A stretch of 52,692 nt of DNA, taken from positions 1 through 52,692 of the forward strand of contig NZ_JAOQKI010000017.1 in the NCBI RefSeq assembly GCF_025567465.1. Direction: 5' to 3'. Position 1 is the first letter of the stretch. Each line of letters starts with the position of its first letter. The notes below the pieces were generated by a model, which worked only from the letters and a program-made list of their open reading frames with translations, was not told the DNA's origin and made no database searches. This stretch comes from Roseburia_C amylophila. GTDB taxonomy: Bacteria; Bacillota; Clostridia; Lachnospirales; Lachnospiraceae. The position numbers were made by a program, and so were the translations under genes. This document shows, one piece after another, positions 16,815-25,022 of this stretch.

Positions 16815-17555
16815 CTATTCCGATATTCTGTTTCCTTCCCAGTGGTTTACCCACCAAAAATAGTATACCATACTAATCCCTGTAAATATTAAGCAACCTG
16901 GTATGAATGACAACCATTCACCTACACTAGTTTCTCCCAATATAGATTGCAGATAAGTATATGGTACTCTACCCGTCCAGCAGACAAATACATATTTCCA
17001 CACATAATCTCCAAGTCCGGTAAGCATCAATGCACTAATTAGTCCTGATATAATCCCTGCTCCAATGGATACCCCTTTTCCAAACTGAAAAGCCAGAATC
17101 AGCTGCCACAGATAAAGTGGAACACTGCTTCCCCACAGTAGCAATGCTGCAAATATACATCCTTTCATGATTTCGATATCGCTTGATGCGATTCTTCCAA
17201 ATCCAATTCCGAATATGATTGCTGTCAATAGGATAGAGCACAGACACAAAACCAGTAGCATCAACAGTTTCGATAAAAATGCTGTAAGTTTATCTGGTAA
17301 AGACAACAGGTTTTGAAAATTACCTGCATTTTGTTCCTGTTCCATCACACTTGCTGTAAAAATTCCAATAAGTACCGGAAGTCCTGCTCCTATTGCCTGA
17401 TAAAATGCAATCACTTTCATATTTTCATTCCATGGTGAAAAAAAGTAATATATTAAAAATATAACGCTGGTTATAATCGGAATCAGTAAGTGTGCCAGAA
17501 TCACAGATGTTCCTTTCATCTTTCGCAAGTCTGCATTAAGAGATCTTCCAATCAT
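16815..17555 (-). CDS. Lantibiotic-immunity ABC transporter permease, MutG/EpiG type
   Basis: A 246-residue membrane protein with about six hydrophobic segments and the family mark SVMEQEQNAGNFQNLLSLP near residues 68-87, typical of ABC-2 permeases for lantibiotic protection (MutG/EpiG/SpaG). It starts one base after the stop of the partner permease and has GAGAGGTG upstream. With its partner and the ATPase it should pump lantibiotic-like peptides from the membrane to the outside. Confidence 0.9.
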   Translation of the reverse strand: MIGRSLNADLRKMKGTSVILAHLLIPIITSVIFLIYYFFSPWNENMKVIAFYQAIGAGLPVLIGIFTASVMEQEQNAGNFQNLLSLPDKLTAFLSKLLMLLVLCLCSILLTAIIFGIGFGRIASSDIEIMKGCIFAALLLWGSSVPLYLWQLILAFQFGKGVSIGAGIISGLISALMLTGLGDYVWKYVFVCWTGRVPYTYLQSILGETSVGEWLSFIPGCLIFTGISMVYYFWWVNHWEGNRISE

Positions 17556-17556
17556 C

Positions 17557-18288
17557 TTATTTCACCTCTCTTCTCTCAAACCATTTCAAAAACAGAACCG
17601 TTACAAAAACAAACCAGATGATTGAGAGACACATTCCCAGAACAATGACTCCCGTATCCAAAAGAGGATTCCCTGCTTCTGCGGCAAGTCCATTTGGTAA
17701 AACATGAAGCAACGGGCACATCATTCGCATAGGGATTGCAGAAACAAGTACATACCAGATTCTGGTTTGTGATATTACCACACCGCTGACGGTAATAAAT
17801 AGGCAGACGAGCAGGTTTACAATCATTCCAAATCGTTCACTTAAAAATAAAGCTACCGGAATCTCCCATAACTCAGAAACCGTCAGAAACAATACTGCAA
17901 TCAACGCTCCTCCAACTGGAACATGTGTCGTTAGAAGAAAGCCTCCAAGCGTTGCTCCTGCAAACACAATCACATTAGAAAACAAAATCATGTACCCAAT
18001 ATAAATAATTTTCCCCAGCAACAATTTTCTTCTGTCTGTGGGAATAGTCATTAAATGATAGTATTTTATCTTTTTCTCCTGCGCCACAGAAAGATAACAA
18101 AATAGAGCAATCATCCCCGGCAGCAAAAGTGTATACCACCAGTTCCAAACACTTTCTGCATAAGCATTTGTCATCCCAAGAGTAAATATAAATGCCATTA
18201 CAAATGTAAGAAGAGGAAATCCCAAGATAAACTTTTTTCGCATGGTTCTTTTGGCTTTTTGATGTTCTGCTTTTATAATATTAACCAT
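17557..18288 (-). CDS. Lantibiotic-immunity ABC transporter permease, MutE/EpiE type
   Basis: A membrane protein of about 243 residues with six predicted helices, starting MVNIIKAEHQKAKRT, a typical N-terminus of MutE/EpiE-type permeases, with AQEKKIKYYHLMTIPTDRRK in the first cytosolic part. I choose the ATG at 18288 because AGCAGG lies 8 bases upstream; a GTG three codons earlier is possible. It overlaps the end of the ATPase gene by 8 bases. It is the second half of the heterodimeric permease. Confidence 0.9.
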   Translation of the reverse strand: MVNIIKAEHQKAKRTMRKKFILGFPLLTFVMAFIFTLGMTNAYAESVWNWWYTLLLPGMIALFCYLSVAQEKKIKYYHLMTIPTDRRKLLLGKIIYIGYMILFSNVIVFAGATLGGFLLTTHVPVGGALIAVLFLTVSELWEIPVALFLSERFGMIVNLLVCLFITVSGVVISQTRIWYVLVSAIPMRMMCPLLHVLPNGLAAEAGNPLLDTGVIVLGMCLSIIWFVFVTVLFLKWFERREVK

Positions 18289-18994
18289 GGATTTCACCTG
18301 CTTTCTGGTTTTTTCTTACCACATTCATAAACAAATCTTCAAGATTATCTCCCTGCTTTAATGCTCCTTCGTATCCTAAGATTCCACCTGAAATAATCCC
18401 GACTTTATCTGCAAGTAACTGTACCTCTGAGAGAATATGACTGGAGAGAATTACAGTGATTCCCTGTTCCGGAAAAGACCGGATCAGCTCTCGTAATTCC
18501 TCGATGCCTATTGGATCTAATCCATTCGTAGGTTCATCCAATATCAAAAGTTCCGGTTCTCCAAGCAATGCCATTGCAATGCCTAGTCTTTGCTTCATCC
18601 CCAAAGAAAACTGTCCTGCTTTCTTCTTTCCGGTGTTTGTAAGTGATACAATCTGCAAGACCTCATCAATTCTGTTTTCATCTGTACCAAGCAGTAATTG
18701 TCTTACCTTCAAATTCTCTCTGGCGGAAAGATTTTCATAAATAGGCGGATTTTCAATTAACGCTCCTATTTTTGATAAATCTTTCCTATCCAAAAGTTTT
18801 CCATCAAAGTAAATCTTTCCTGCAGTTGGTTTCATCATACCGGTCAGCATTTTCAATGTGGTAGATTTACCAGCGCCATTCGGTCCAAGCAGTCCATAAA
18901 TCTGTCCCTTTTCGATATTAAGTGAAACATTATTTACCGCTTTCTGTTTTCTAAAATATTTACATAGATTTTGTGTCTGTAACATCATTTCCAT
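18281..18994 (-). CDS. Lantibiotic-immunity ABC transporter ATPase, MutF/BcrA type
   Basis: A 237-residue ABC ATPase: Walker A GPNGAGKST (about 38-46), signature FSLGMKQRLG (about 130-140), Walker B LLILDEPTNGLDP. The LGMKQR form of the signature is typical of the BcrA/MutF/SpaF subgroup exporting peptide antibiotics. It is the first gene of a five-gene operon: ATPase, two permeases, response regulator, kinase. This order is shared with CprABC-CprRK. AAGGAAGG lies 9 bases before the ATG. Confidence 0.94.
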   Translation of the reverse strand: MEMMLQTQNLCKYFRKQKAVNNVSLNIEKGQIYGLLGPNGAGKSTTLKMLTGMMKPTAGKIYFDGKLLDRKDLSKIGALIENPPIYENLSARENLKVRQLLLGTDENRIDEVLQIVSLTNTGKKKAGQFSLGMKQRLGIAMALLGEPELLILDEPTNGLDPIGIEELRELIRSFPEQGITVILSSHILSEVQLLADKVGIISGGILGYEGALKQGDNLEDLFMNVVRKNQKAGEIHG

Positions 18995-19051
18995 CTTTAC
19001 TATCCTTCCTTCTATATTTCATTTCTTACTGAAATATAACCTAACAGGAAA

Positions 19052-19073
19052 AAATAAAGATTTGATGAAGATT
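19052..19073 (-). promoter_or_regulatory. 11-bp direct repeat upstream of the lantibiotic-resistance operon
   Basis: On the minus strand AATCTTCATCA is followed directly by AATCTTTATTT. Two head-to-tail copies spaced 11 bp (one helical turn) are the usual binding site of OmpR-family regulators. It lies about 60-80 bases before the ATPase start, with a TATATT -10 candidate in between at about 19036-19041. Confidence 0.45.
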
Positions 19074-19399
19074 TATTCCCGTATGGAATAAACCATCAAT
19101 TGAATATCATTATCAGAACTCGGCTTTCCACTGAAATCAGCAAAGCTGTTACAAATACGAAGTCCTAATTTACAGAATATCTCCGTGATTTCATCCAAAC
19201 TATATAACCTTATAGGATTTCCTTCTTTCATTTCAGGCTTATAAAGTGCTTCTCCATACATATAGTCTACCTGCCCATATATCAGCGTTTTTCTATCCTC
19301 CTCCCATTCAAAAGCAGATAATGTAAGTCCCTTTTCTCCTGCATCCCATAACTTGCAAGGGAAATGTGTTTGGGCATAGCTTCCATTCATGATATCCAT
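19073..19399 (-). pseudogene. C-terminal fragment of a SAM-dependent methyltransferase
   Basis: A 108-codon frame that reads like the C-terminal part of small-molecule class I methyltransferases: DIMNGSYAQTHFP, then KLWDAGEKGLTLSAFEWEED, LYSLDEITEIFCKLGLRICN and the final strands SSDNDIQLMVYSI. The S-adenosylmethionine-binding N-terminal half is missing, a stop codon lies just upstream in frame, and there is no ribosome site. It is a truncated gene at the junction with the decayed conjugative element. Confidence 0.65.
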
Positions 19400-19423
19400 A
19401 AAGTGCTTGTGTTATGTATTCAA

Positions 19424-19738
19424 TCATAATTTTTCCTTTCCGAACATGCTGATAAGACCATTTATCGCCTCAAACTGCTCTTTACTAATAGTTATGTTCT
19501 CTTCCTTCATTTCTCCAAACAATATATAATCCGCCGATACTCCAAGGATTTTACAAATTACAATCAACTTGTAAATATCAATCCCGGCACAACCTCTTTC
19601 AATCCTTGAGACTTGATTAGCTGTTATATTTAAATAGGTACTTAAATCTACTGCTGTAATTCCCTTCTCAATCCTTTTTTCTTGTATTCTCCATCCAATT
19701 TGTTTTCTTATATCATCTGTAATGTCTTCAACACTATT
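19424..19738 (-). pseudogene. XRE regulator lacking a start codon
   Basis: A minus-strand frame of about 104 codons encoding a helix-turn-helix protein: GWRIQEKRIEKGITAVDLST, NITANQVSRIERG, KLIVICKILGVSADYILFG and a C-terminus EQFEAINGLISMFGKEKL. No ATG, GTG or TTG precedes the helix-turn-helix; the frame is closed by TAG just upstream, and it begins right at the stop of the DUF6674 gene. Either it has lost its N-terminus at a deletion junction or it uses a rare start such as ATA or ATT. I favour truncation. Confidence 0.6.
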
Positions 19739-20261
19739 ATAACTTATTGGCTACTGTCTGACCAGCCTCACGAAATCCTTTTGCAAGAAGTGCTGTCTTT
19801 GCTATATCCTTATCCGTTGTCTTGATTGCACCTCTTACATTCTCTCTGATATCAAGAAGTCTTTTCTTAATTCCTAAGAACTCAGACACCCTGTATAATG
19901 CAGATCTTCCCTTTTCTTTTGCCTCATCAACTATGCTCTTTGCTATAGATTTGACCTGTGTTTTCACTTCCAATACCTGTAACTTTATCTGCTCACATCT
20001 GGCATTAAGTCGCTCCTGTGCTTCCGACAATGCCTTTTTAGCATTATTGACAAGCGTATCTTCCTGCATTTCTTTGATCTGGTTCTGCATGTTAGTAAGT
20101 TCTTCCGTCATGGAATCAATCTTTTTCTCCAGTCCATCCACATAGCTGCATATCTCAAATACATCGTTTGCCTGCTCTTTCATGGCATTCTTCTTTAACA
20201 ATTCGAGAAGTTCTCTTATGACCTCCTCATTGGTAAGTGTTTTTCCTGCTTCCATATCCAT
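19737..20261 (-). CDS. DUF6674-family protein of a conjugative element
   Basis: A 174-residue protein, mostly helical: a likely coiled coil at about 45-105 (LEKKIDSMTEELTNMQNQIKEM and onwards) and a C-terminal KTTDKDIAKTALLAKGFREAGQ. From memory it matches DUF6674, found only in Tn1549/CTn5-like conjugative elements of gut Firmicutes; function unknown. GGAGG lies 7 bases before the ATG. It is one of the few intact genes of the decayed element here. Confidence 0.7.
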   Translation of the reverse strand: MDMEAGKTLTNEEVIRELLELLKKNAMKEQANDVFEICSYVDGLEKKIDSMTEELTNMQNQIKEMQEDTLVNNAKKALSEAQERLNARCEQIKLQVLEVKTQVKSIAKSIVDEAKEKGRSALYRVSEFLGIKKRLLDIRENVRGAIKTTDKDIAKTALLAKGFREAGQTVANKL

Positions 20262-20317
20262 TCTGTTTCCTCCATTCTGTAAATGGGGCAGCCTTGACCG
20301 CCCCTGTAACTTGATTA

Positions 20318-20386
20318 CTAATTATCGAAAGGGTGTTGCCTCTTTATCCTTCTCTTTATCGGGATTACCTTAATTGAATACTTCAT
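20318..20386 (-). CDS. Very small frame of the conjugative-element remnant
   Basis: A 22-codon frame (MKYSIKVIPIKRR and on to HPFDN) with GAGGAAT upstream. It lies between the element genes. The other frame of its second half would end in DKEKDKEA, so it may be a frameshifted small gene. No function can be given. Confidence 0.3.
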   Translation of the reverse strand: MKYSIKVIPIKRRIKRQHPFDN

Positions 20387-20389
20387 ATG

Positions 20390-20509
20390 CTATTCCTCGC
20401 TTTCTTTTTGTTCTTTGTTTTGCTTTGGTATGATAAGCTCACACCAAAGCTGTTCTATCTGTTCACAAGACAATCTGCCATTAAGCCAGTTGCCAAGTGT
20501 AACAACCAT
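20390..20509 (-). pseudogene. C-terminal remnant of an unidentified conjugative-element gene
   Basis: A third reading frame gives MVVTLGNWLNGRLSCEQIEQ, then LWCELIIPKQNKEQKESEE and a stop. It overlaps the aberrant end of the NlpC/P60 gene. It looks like the natural C-terminus of another element gene, joined to the NlpC/P60 gene by a deletion. I do not recognise the parent family. Confidence 0.4.
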
Positions 20510-22287
20510 TCCATAAGGTCTCCCGGCTGTAACTCATCAAAGGAGACAGTCTTTCCGGCTTCATCCAGTCCCTGTGCCTCCGCTGCCGCTGTGGTTGCAC
20601 CGCCATAACTAATATCCACGCCTGCATCTTTCCATGAGTAATATGCAAGAGAACTGCAATCATAATAATTGCCGGAATCTCTCATATCCTGACTGTATGG
20701 AAAACCAACTCTGTGAAGTGCGTATGAGCAGACTTTTTTCTGCCTGCTGTCAGTGATTCCACTAAGAATAGCATTGATTTCATCCTCTGTCATGGAACTT
20801 ACTCCCGGACTGCCGCCTCCACCACCGCTTCCGCTGCCAGCGTACCCAAGCTGTCCCATAAAGTCAGCACTCATAATCTGCTCAAGCATTTCCACCTGGT
20901 TAGCGTCAAATCCATACACCGAAATCATATCCCGATAAGATTTGAGTGTGACATTCACATACAGAACCGACTTCGTGACAGTAGTTACATTACCGTCTGC
21001 ATCTGTTTCTTCCACATCCTTTGTTCCGGTGCTTGTGGTGTATGAACACATATCATTTACAACTGCCTGCAGCCAGCCTTTAGAAGTATCATTCATGACT
21101 GTTGCAGTATCTCCGACACCATGCTTGACCATATAGACTGCCATGATGTCATAGTAATTGCTTGGATTTTCTTCCATACCTTCATAATCCACATAGACAA
21201 GCTCTCCAAGGTCATATCCGGTATGCTCATTCACTTTCGTGTTCACATCCCGGTTAAACTCCTGCACATAGGCACTCGTTACTGTCTGCACGGTATCTCC
21301 TGATTCAAGTGGTGGCAGGAATAAAGCAAATGGAGAATTGTAAAGGATTGCTATCACCGCTATAACCGGAACCGCAATCATGGCAACTACAAGAACAAGT
21401 AATAAAAGCACCAATCCGATAATCGGTGCAGCTGCCTTTACCCAGGTAATCGCTTTTCGCACAATCAGATCCTTTACCAGCTTTGCCACACTATCCGTCT
21501 GATTCTCCTGTGCTTTCATCTTATCCAGAAAGAACTTTATCTTCCTGCTCCGGTTTGTCATCTTTTCATCCTTGACCTCTATGGACACACCTGCCGCATA
21601 TCCGGCTGCCATGCCGATTGCCGTGCCTACTCCCGGTGCAACCGCTGTTCCTGCCGCCGTAGCAGCTGCCTTTGTAGCAGTTTTCGTTGCAACCTTGGCA
21701 GTAGTCTTTGCTGTTTCTTTTGCCGTCTCTTTAGCTACAGTCTTGGCTGTATCTTTGGCAGCTTTCTTTGCTGTCTTTTTTGCCAGCTTCTTTCCTGCCT
21801 CTACCTTCTTGATACGCTTCTTTGCCTCGGCTGCCGCCTTTTTCCTGAAAAGTGCAGCCCCCTTAGAAGCAGTTCCGGTAACAGGGCGGCTTGCTTCATA
21901 TGCAAGATATGCTGCCTGCGATACCTCCTGACCGCCTTCCACCTGATCTGTTACTGCCCCCGCTACAAGTGCTCCAGTTCTTCCTGCAATGTGAAGATTC
22001 GTGTTCTTGGTCTTGATGGAAGTGTTTGATTCCTTAAGGTTTTGCTTGAATCTTGATAATCCCTTATTCTTCGGCTCCGACTGATGAATGGTACTCTTGC
22101 GATAGGACTTCTTTCTATCCGTATCAGTTACCTTTGCACCAGCTGTCTTAGGACCTCTCTCTACTGTATAGATGTTACTCCCCTTAATCTTGGCTCCCTT
22201 CGGTTCGTGGGCATGAATCTTGGCTTTCTCCTTGGTGTGAATGACCATCGGTTTGTCATCAACCTTTCTAATTTTCAATTTTCTCAC
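20455..22287 (-). CDS. CD1108-like mobile-element protein with NlpC/P60 domain, truncated
   Basis: A 610-residue protein of the CTn5 CD1108 type, a membrane-anchored cell-wall hydrolase of the conjugation channel. Order: basic N-terminus (1-100), Lys/Ala-rich repeat-like segment (about 155-215), Gly/Ala-rich hydrophobic part (about 215-235), one transmembrane helix (about 285-315), an extracellular helical domain (about 335-480), a Gly/Ser linker, and the start of an NlpC/P60 peptidase with the catalytic Cys in YDCSSLAYYSW. After ELQPGDLM the sequence departs (EWLLHLATGLMADCLVNR), and the catalytic His part is missing. So the hydrolase is cut by a deletion and should be inactive. Only the start and scaffold parts are intact. 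Confidence 0.8.
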   Translation of the reverse strand: MRKLKIRKVDDKPMVIHTKEKAKIHAHEPKGAKIKGSNIYTVERGPKTAGAKVTDTDRKKSYRKSTIHQSEPKNKGLSRFKQNLKESNTSIKTKNTNLHIAGRTGALVAGAVTDQVEGGQEVSQAAYLAYEASRPVTGTASKGAALFRKKAAAEAKKRIKKVEAGKKLAKKTAKKAAKDTAKTVAKETAKETAKTTAKVATKTATKAAATAAGTAVAPGVGTAIGMAAGYAAGVSIEVKDEKMTNRSRKIKFFLDKMKAQENQTDSVAKLVKDLIVRKAITWVKAAAPIIGLVLLLLVLVVAMIAVPVIAVIAILYNSPFALFLPPLESGDTVQTVTSAYVQEFNRDVNTKVNEHTGYDLGELVYVDYEGMEENPSNYYDIMAVYMVKHGVGDTATVMNDTSKGWLQAVVNDMCSYTTSTGTKDVEETDADGNVTTVTKSVLYVNVTLKSYRDMISVYGFDANQVEMLEQIMSADFMGQLGYAGSGSGGGGGSPGVSSMTEDEINAILSGITDSRQKKVCSYALHRVGFPYSQDMRDSGNYYDCSSLAYYSWKDAGVDISYGGATTAAAEAQGLDEAGKTVSFDELQPGDLMEWLLHLATGLMADCLVNR

Positions 22288-22310
22288 CTCCTACTTTGAA
22301 AAATAAAATA

Positions 22311-22345
22311 AGCCGCTAGGGAGCAAAAATTACTCCTTAACGGCT
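22311..22345. terminator. Imperfect hairpin between element genes
   Basis: AGCCGCTAGGGAGC pairs with the later TTACTCCTTAACGGCT (about 12 pairs with mismatches) around an A-rich loop. It lies between two minus-strand genes and could end transcription before the NlpC/P60 gene. Confidence 0.45.
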
Positions 22346-22411
22346 ATGTAAAATCATTCAATATTCAATTATTAAAAGCAACATGAAACTGAAATTTCAC
22401 GCAGACTATTC

Positions 22412-23203
22412 CTATACCGTAATGTCTATTCTGACCGATGATTTCTTCTCACCAAAATGCTTTATTTCGATATCCTTCATTTCCTCTATAACATCTTTTT
22501 CAATTTGGTGAACATCACTTAATTGTAAATCTCGCTTCGAATCATTTACTATTTTTGCTGCCTCATCTACTGAAACAGTTGTATCTGATGTTAACTGTTC
22601 AGACATTTCAGTATCGTTTGAATCCTCTGCAACCTGCCCCTTTTCTATAGATGTCTCTACAATTTCCTCTTCTGTTGGCAAATCCCTATATTCTGTACTT
22701 TTTACAAATCTTGTGAATGACTCTACAGCTCTAAAAGTATTTCCCATGATACGTTGAGCTTCCTTAAGCTTTTCACTCTTTGGAATATTTGGATTATTCA
22801 CGATACTTTTTAGTTCTGCCAAATTTCCATTCATCTCATTTACTTGAAGCCTTTGAGCCTCTTCTTTTGTCTTACATCTCTCCAACCTACGCTCATAAGC
22901 TTCTTGTTCCATTCTTGCCGCTTTATATTCCATATAGGCTTTAGGGTCTTTCTGACGAATAGCATCTTCTTCTGAAGCTGTTAATTCTTGACCGCTTGCA
23001 ATCTTGTTATAAATCTGACTATATGCAGAACTTTCTTTGTCTCGCTCAAGTTGCTCTCGGAAATGCTGAATCATGCTTTCTTCCTGACTTGTTACAGTCA
23101 TACCCTCTTGCTTCTTTACAACATCCCCGGTAGCCTTCTTTTGCTCCCAATCATTTACTAACTGCATCTGATTCACAGCGTTTCGTATTGTACCTGCAAT
23201 CAT
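22412..23203 (-). CDS. Conserved hypothetical protein next to DUF6033
   Basis: A 263-residue hydrophilic helical protein without membrane segments. Visible parts: an N-terminal IAGTIRNAVNQMQLVNDWEQ, a central region YSQIYNKIASGQELTASEED and EDAIRQKDPKAYMEYKAARM, then an acidic Ser/Thr-rich part and a C-terminal VRIDITV. The last residues resemble those of the next gene (MKFDITI), so both may be related or bind the same partner. I do not know a function. It is 32 bases after the DUF6033 gene and probably co-transcribed. The central TASEEDAIRQKDPKAYMEY pattern also appears in flagellar-type or large secreted-protein accessory genes of Lachnospiraceae, so it may not belong to the conjugative element. 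Confidence 0.6.
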   Translation of the reverse strand: MIAGTIRNAVNQMQLVNDWEQKKATGDVVKKQEGMTVTSQEESMIQHFREQLERDKESSAYSQIYNKIASGQELTASEEDAIRQKDPKAYMEYKAARMEQEAYERRLERCKTKEEAQRLQVNEMNGNLAELKSIVNNPNIPKSEKLKEAQRIMGNTFRAVESFTRFVKSTEYRDLPTEEEIVETSIEKGQVAEDSNDTEMSEQLTSDTTVSVDEAAKIVNDSKRDLQLSDVHQIEKDVIEEMKDIEIKHFGEKKSSVRIDITV

Positions 23204-23235
23204 AGCACACCTCCAATTCCCGGTTAATGCTACGA

Positions 23236-23931
23236 TTAAATAGTGATATCAAACTTCATACCCTGTGTTGCCTTTTCTTCTGTTATCTTACTCCAATCCA
23301 GTTCAGAAATCTTTTCAAGTAATTCTTCTTTTGAATTTGCCTGAATTGTAGTCCGCTTAACAGTTACATCCTTCTTTTCCTGCTTTTTCTCCTCTGCACG
23401 TTTTTCCTTTAATTCTTCAAGCCGTTCTTTCTGCTTTTCTGTAATCTTCTCCAAATCAGCAAAAAGTGTCATCTTTCCATCATCATCAAAGGACATAGTT
23501 AACTTATTTAATACAGTTCCACTATTGTCTGTCGTTCCCCAAGCACGTTCAAACCCAAACTGTTCATTGATTTTATCTGACATCTCAACTGCAGTTTTTA
23601 CCGTAGACAATTTTTCCCGTGCATATTTCTCATCGGATGCCATTCTTTCAAGTTCAGCACTTGAAAAAACAACTGTAAATTCCTTATCGCTTTGGTCTAC
23701 TAATCCTCTGAAATCATCGCCTTTATCAGCAATAATAAAATCGAAATCCGCATTATCCTTACGCAATGTTTCCAGATATTTCTGTGCCTTAGAAGATAAC
23801 TTATCTTCGCTGGATTTTATTTTCTGTGCATTGGGCTGCACATCTTTTGCTTTCTCTGTGTTATTTTGCTTACTAACAGTATTGCTCTTATAATAATCTG
23901 TTACCTGTGTTAAATTAGCTGCTCTAATCAT
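23236..23931 (-). CDS. DUF6033-family protein
   Basis: A 231-residue soluble protein beginning MIRAANLTQVTDYYKSN, which from memory matches DUF6033 of Lachnospiraceae. The middle (SKAQKYLETLRKDNADFDFI) is a globular domain; the C-terminal third is a charged coiled coil rich in Lys and Glu, ending in KFDITI. AGGAGG lies 8 bases before the ATG. Function unknown; its partner is the gene directly downstream. Confidence 0.65.
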   Translation of the reverse strand: MIRAANLTQVTDYYKSNTVSKQNNTEKAKDVQPNAQKIKSSEDKLSSKAQKYLETLRKDNADFDFIIADKGDDFRGLVDQSDKEFTVVFSSAELERMASDEKYAREKLSTVKTAVEMSDKINEQFGFERAWGTTDNSGTVLNKLTMSFDDDGKMTLFADLEKITEKQKERLEELKEKRAEEKKQEKKDVTVKRTTIQANSKEELLEKISELDWSKITEEKATQGMKFDITI

Positions 23932-24045
23932 GGTATCATCCTCCTTGAAAATTGATACAGAAATCCGTTTCTATATCTGTAATATCGGCACTTTATATCC
24001 AAAAGTTAATAGTGCGTAAAATTCAAATTTTCTTTTCCCTAATAA

Positions 24046-24153
24046 TTACAAATATTCCTTGGAAATTGCTTCCACACCATACATTTCCATAAATGCATCC
24101 AGGTCCGCTGCATCCCCAATCAACATATTCTCGTCAAAGTGTACGATAAGCAT
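24046..24153 (-). CDS. Possible small protein, 35 residues
   Basis: A minus-strand frame starting MLIVHFDENMLIGDAADLDA and ending EAISKEYL. Composition is protein-like, acidic and helical. The ribosome site is weak. It may be the tail of a longer lost gene. Confidence 0.35.
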   Translation of the reverse strand: MLIVHFDENMLIGDAADLDAFMEMYGVEAISKEYL

Positions 24154-24281
24154 ATCTTAAAATCCAGCCACATGTTCTCCGGTACAAATGATACATTTTA
24201 GAACTGCTTCCTTATTTATTTTTCATATCGAATCTTATATGCTTTCTTCTTAAAAATAGGGAATATCTAATTTATTATCAT

Positions 24282-24309
24282 CAAGGTCGGACATTCATCC
24301 GACCTCTTG
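24282..24309 (-). terminator. Hairpin after the VirB4 remnant
   Basis: CAAG-GTCGGA and TCCGAC-CTCTTG form a stem around ACATTCA-type loop bases, about 35 bases after the stop of the VirB4 fusion at 24345. There is no long T run, so strength is uncertain. Confidence 0.5.
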
Positions 24310-24344
24310 ATTATACTATAGATTCTATAAAAATTCATCTGTTA

Positions 24345-24758
24345 TCACTGCAGCATTGCTTCTTTTTTCTTCTGTTCCGCAATCTTCTCATGAATGTTGG
24401 TATTATACAGCCTGTACAAATCCGTATCCTTGCTGATCTGATTATCAAAGGGAATTACTACCGAACCACACTTAATAAGTCCCATTCCAGAGGCGGTATT
24501 AGTTACGAACCGAAGCTGTGCCTCTGATACCCCGATAACCTCCGCCATCTTTGAACTGTCTGTATTTGCCTGCTTCAAGAGTGCCACAAACTCAGAGTTT
24601 GCAAGCATTGTGGTTGTCTGCCATTCGTGACCGCAAGCACCTTTCCACCATACCTTTTTATTCGAGCCGAAAGTTATGCTGTCCGGTGTCAGTGGCAAAT
24701 TCTTTTCCGACCACTCGGCAACCAATTCCGGATGTACTGCCGCTAAGCTGTTACTCAT
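24345..24758 (-). pseudogene. Zinc-ribbon start fused to the C-terminal end of a VirB4-like conjugation ATPase
   Basis: A 137-codon frame made of two parts. Residues 1-50 read like the zinc-ribbon repeats of the DUF4379 type (HPELVAEWSEKN, LTPDSITFGSNKKVWWKGAC, GHEWQTTT). Residues 51-137 match the C-terminal end of CD1110-type VirB4 ATPases (MLANSEFVALLKQAN, EAQLRFVTNTASGMGLIKCG, VVIPFDNQI, DTDLYRLYNT). The ATPase core is absent. So a deletion joined two genes in frame, and the frame stayed open. It is the rightmost piece of the decayed conjugative element. It is unlikely to act in transfer; whether it is expressed is open. Confidence 0.7.
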
Positions 24759-24844
24759 ATCAAATCCTCTCCTTCCTTTGGCTTTATTATATGAAGAAAA
24801 GGTACTTGCCCCAAGTTTGCGAATATGCGGATAAATTAAAAAAG

Positions 24845-24877
24845 CCCTTTGAGAAAGGGTATTCCTCTCTCAAAGGG
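24845..24877 (-). terminator. Rho-independent terminator
   Basis: CCCTTTGAGA and TCTCAAAGGG form a perfect 10-bp stem with an internal AAGGGTATTCC loop. On the minus strand it is followed by TTTTTT. It ends minus-strand transcripts coming from the integrase side. Confidence 0.75.
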
Positions 24878-24968
24878 AGTTAATCAAACTGAAATTTATA
24901 TAATTATTCCTCTAACTTTCCCCATTTTATAGGCTTTCCCGCCTGTCCATTAGTGAAATGATATGTAG

Positions 24969-25018
24969 TTTCCCTTATTTTTGCCCTTATGAGATAATCA
25001 CAAGGGAAATAAGGGAAA
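24969..25018. repeat. Left end module of mobilizable element 1
   Basis: TTTCCCTTATTTTTGCCCTTAT and, 16 bases on, CAAGGGAAATAAGGGAAA. The outer 12 bases of each side are perfect inverted repeats. The same module, in the same order and orientation, recurs at 34582-34659. It lies just past the 3' end of the integrase gene, so it is probably the left end of the element with integrase arm-binding sites. Confidence 0.55.
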
Positions 25019-25022
25019 TTTT

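Noticed and set aside
21572..21931. Plus-strand 119-codon Ala/Val/Phe-rich open frame
   Set aside because: It is the antisense of the Lys/Ala-rich segment of the NlpC/P60 protein; the low-complexity codons keep the reverse strand open. No ribosome site.
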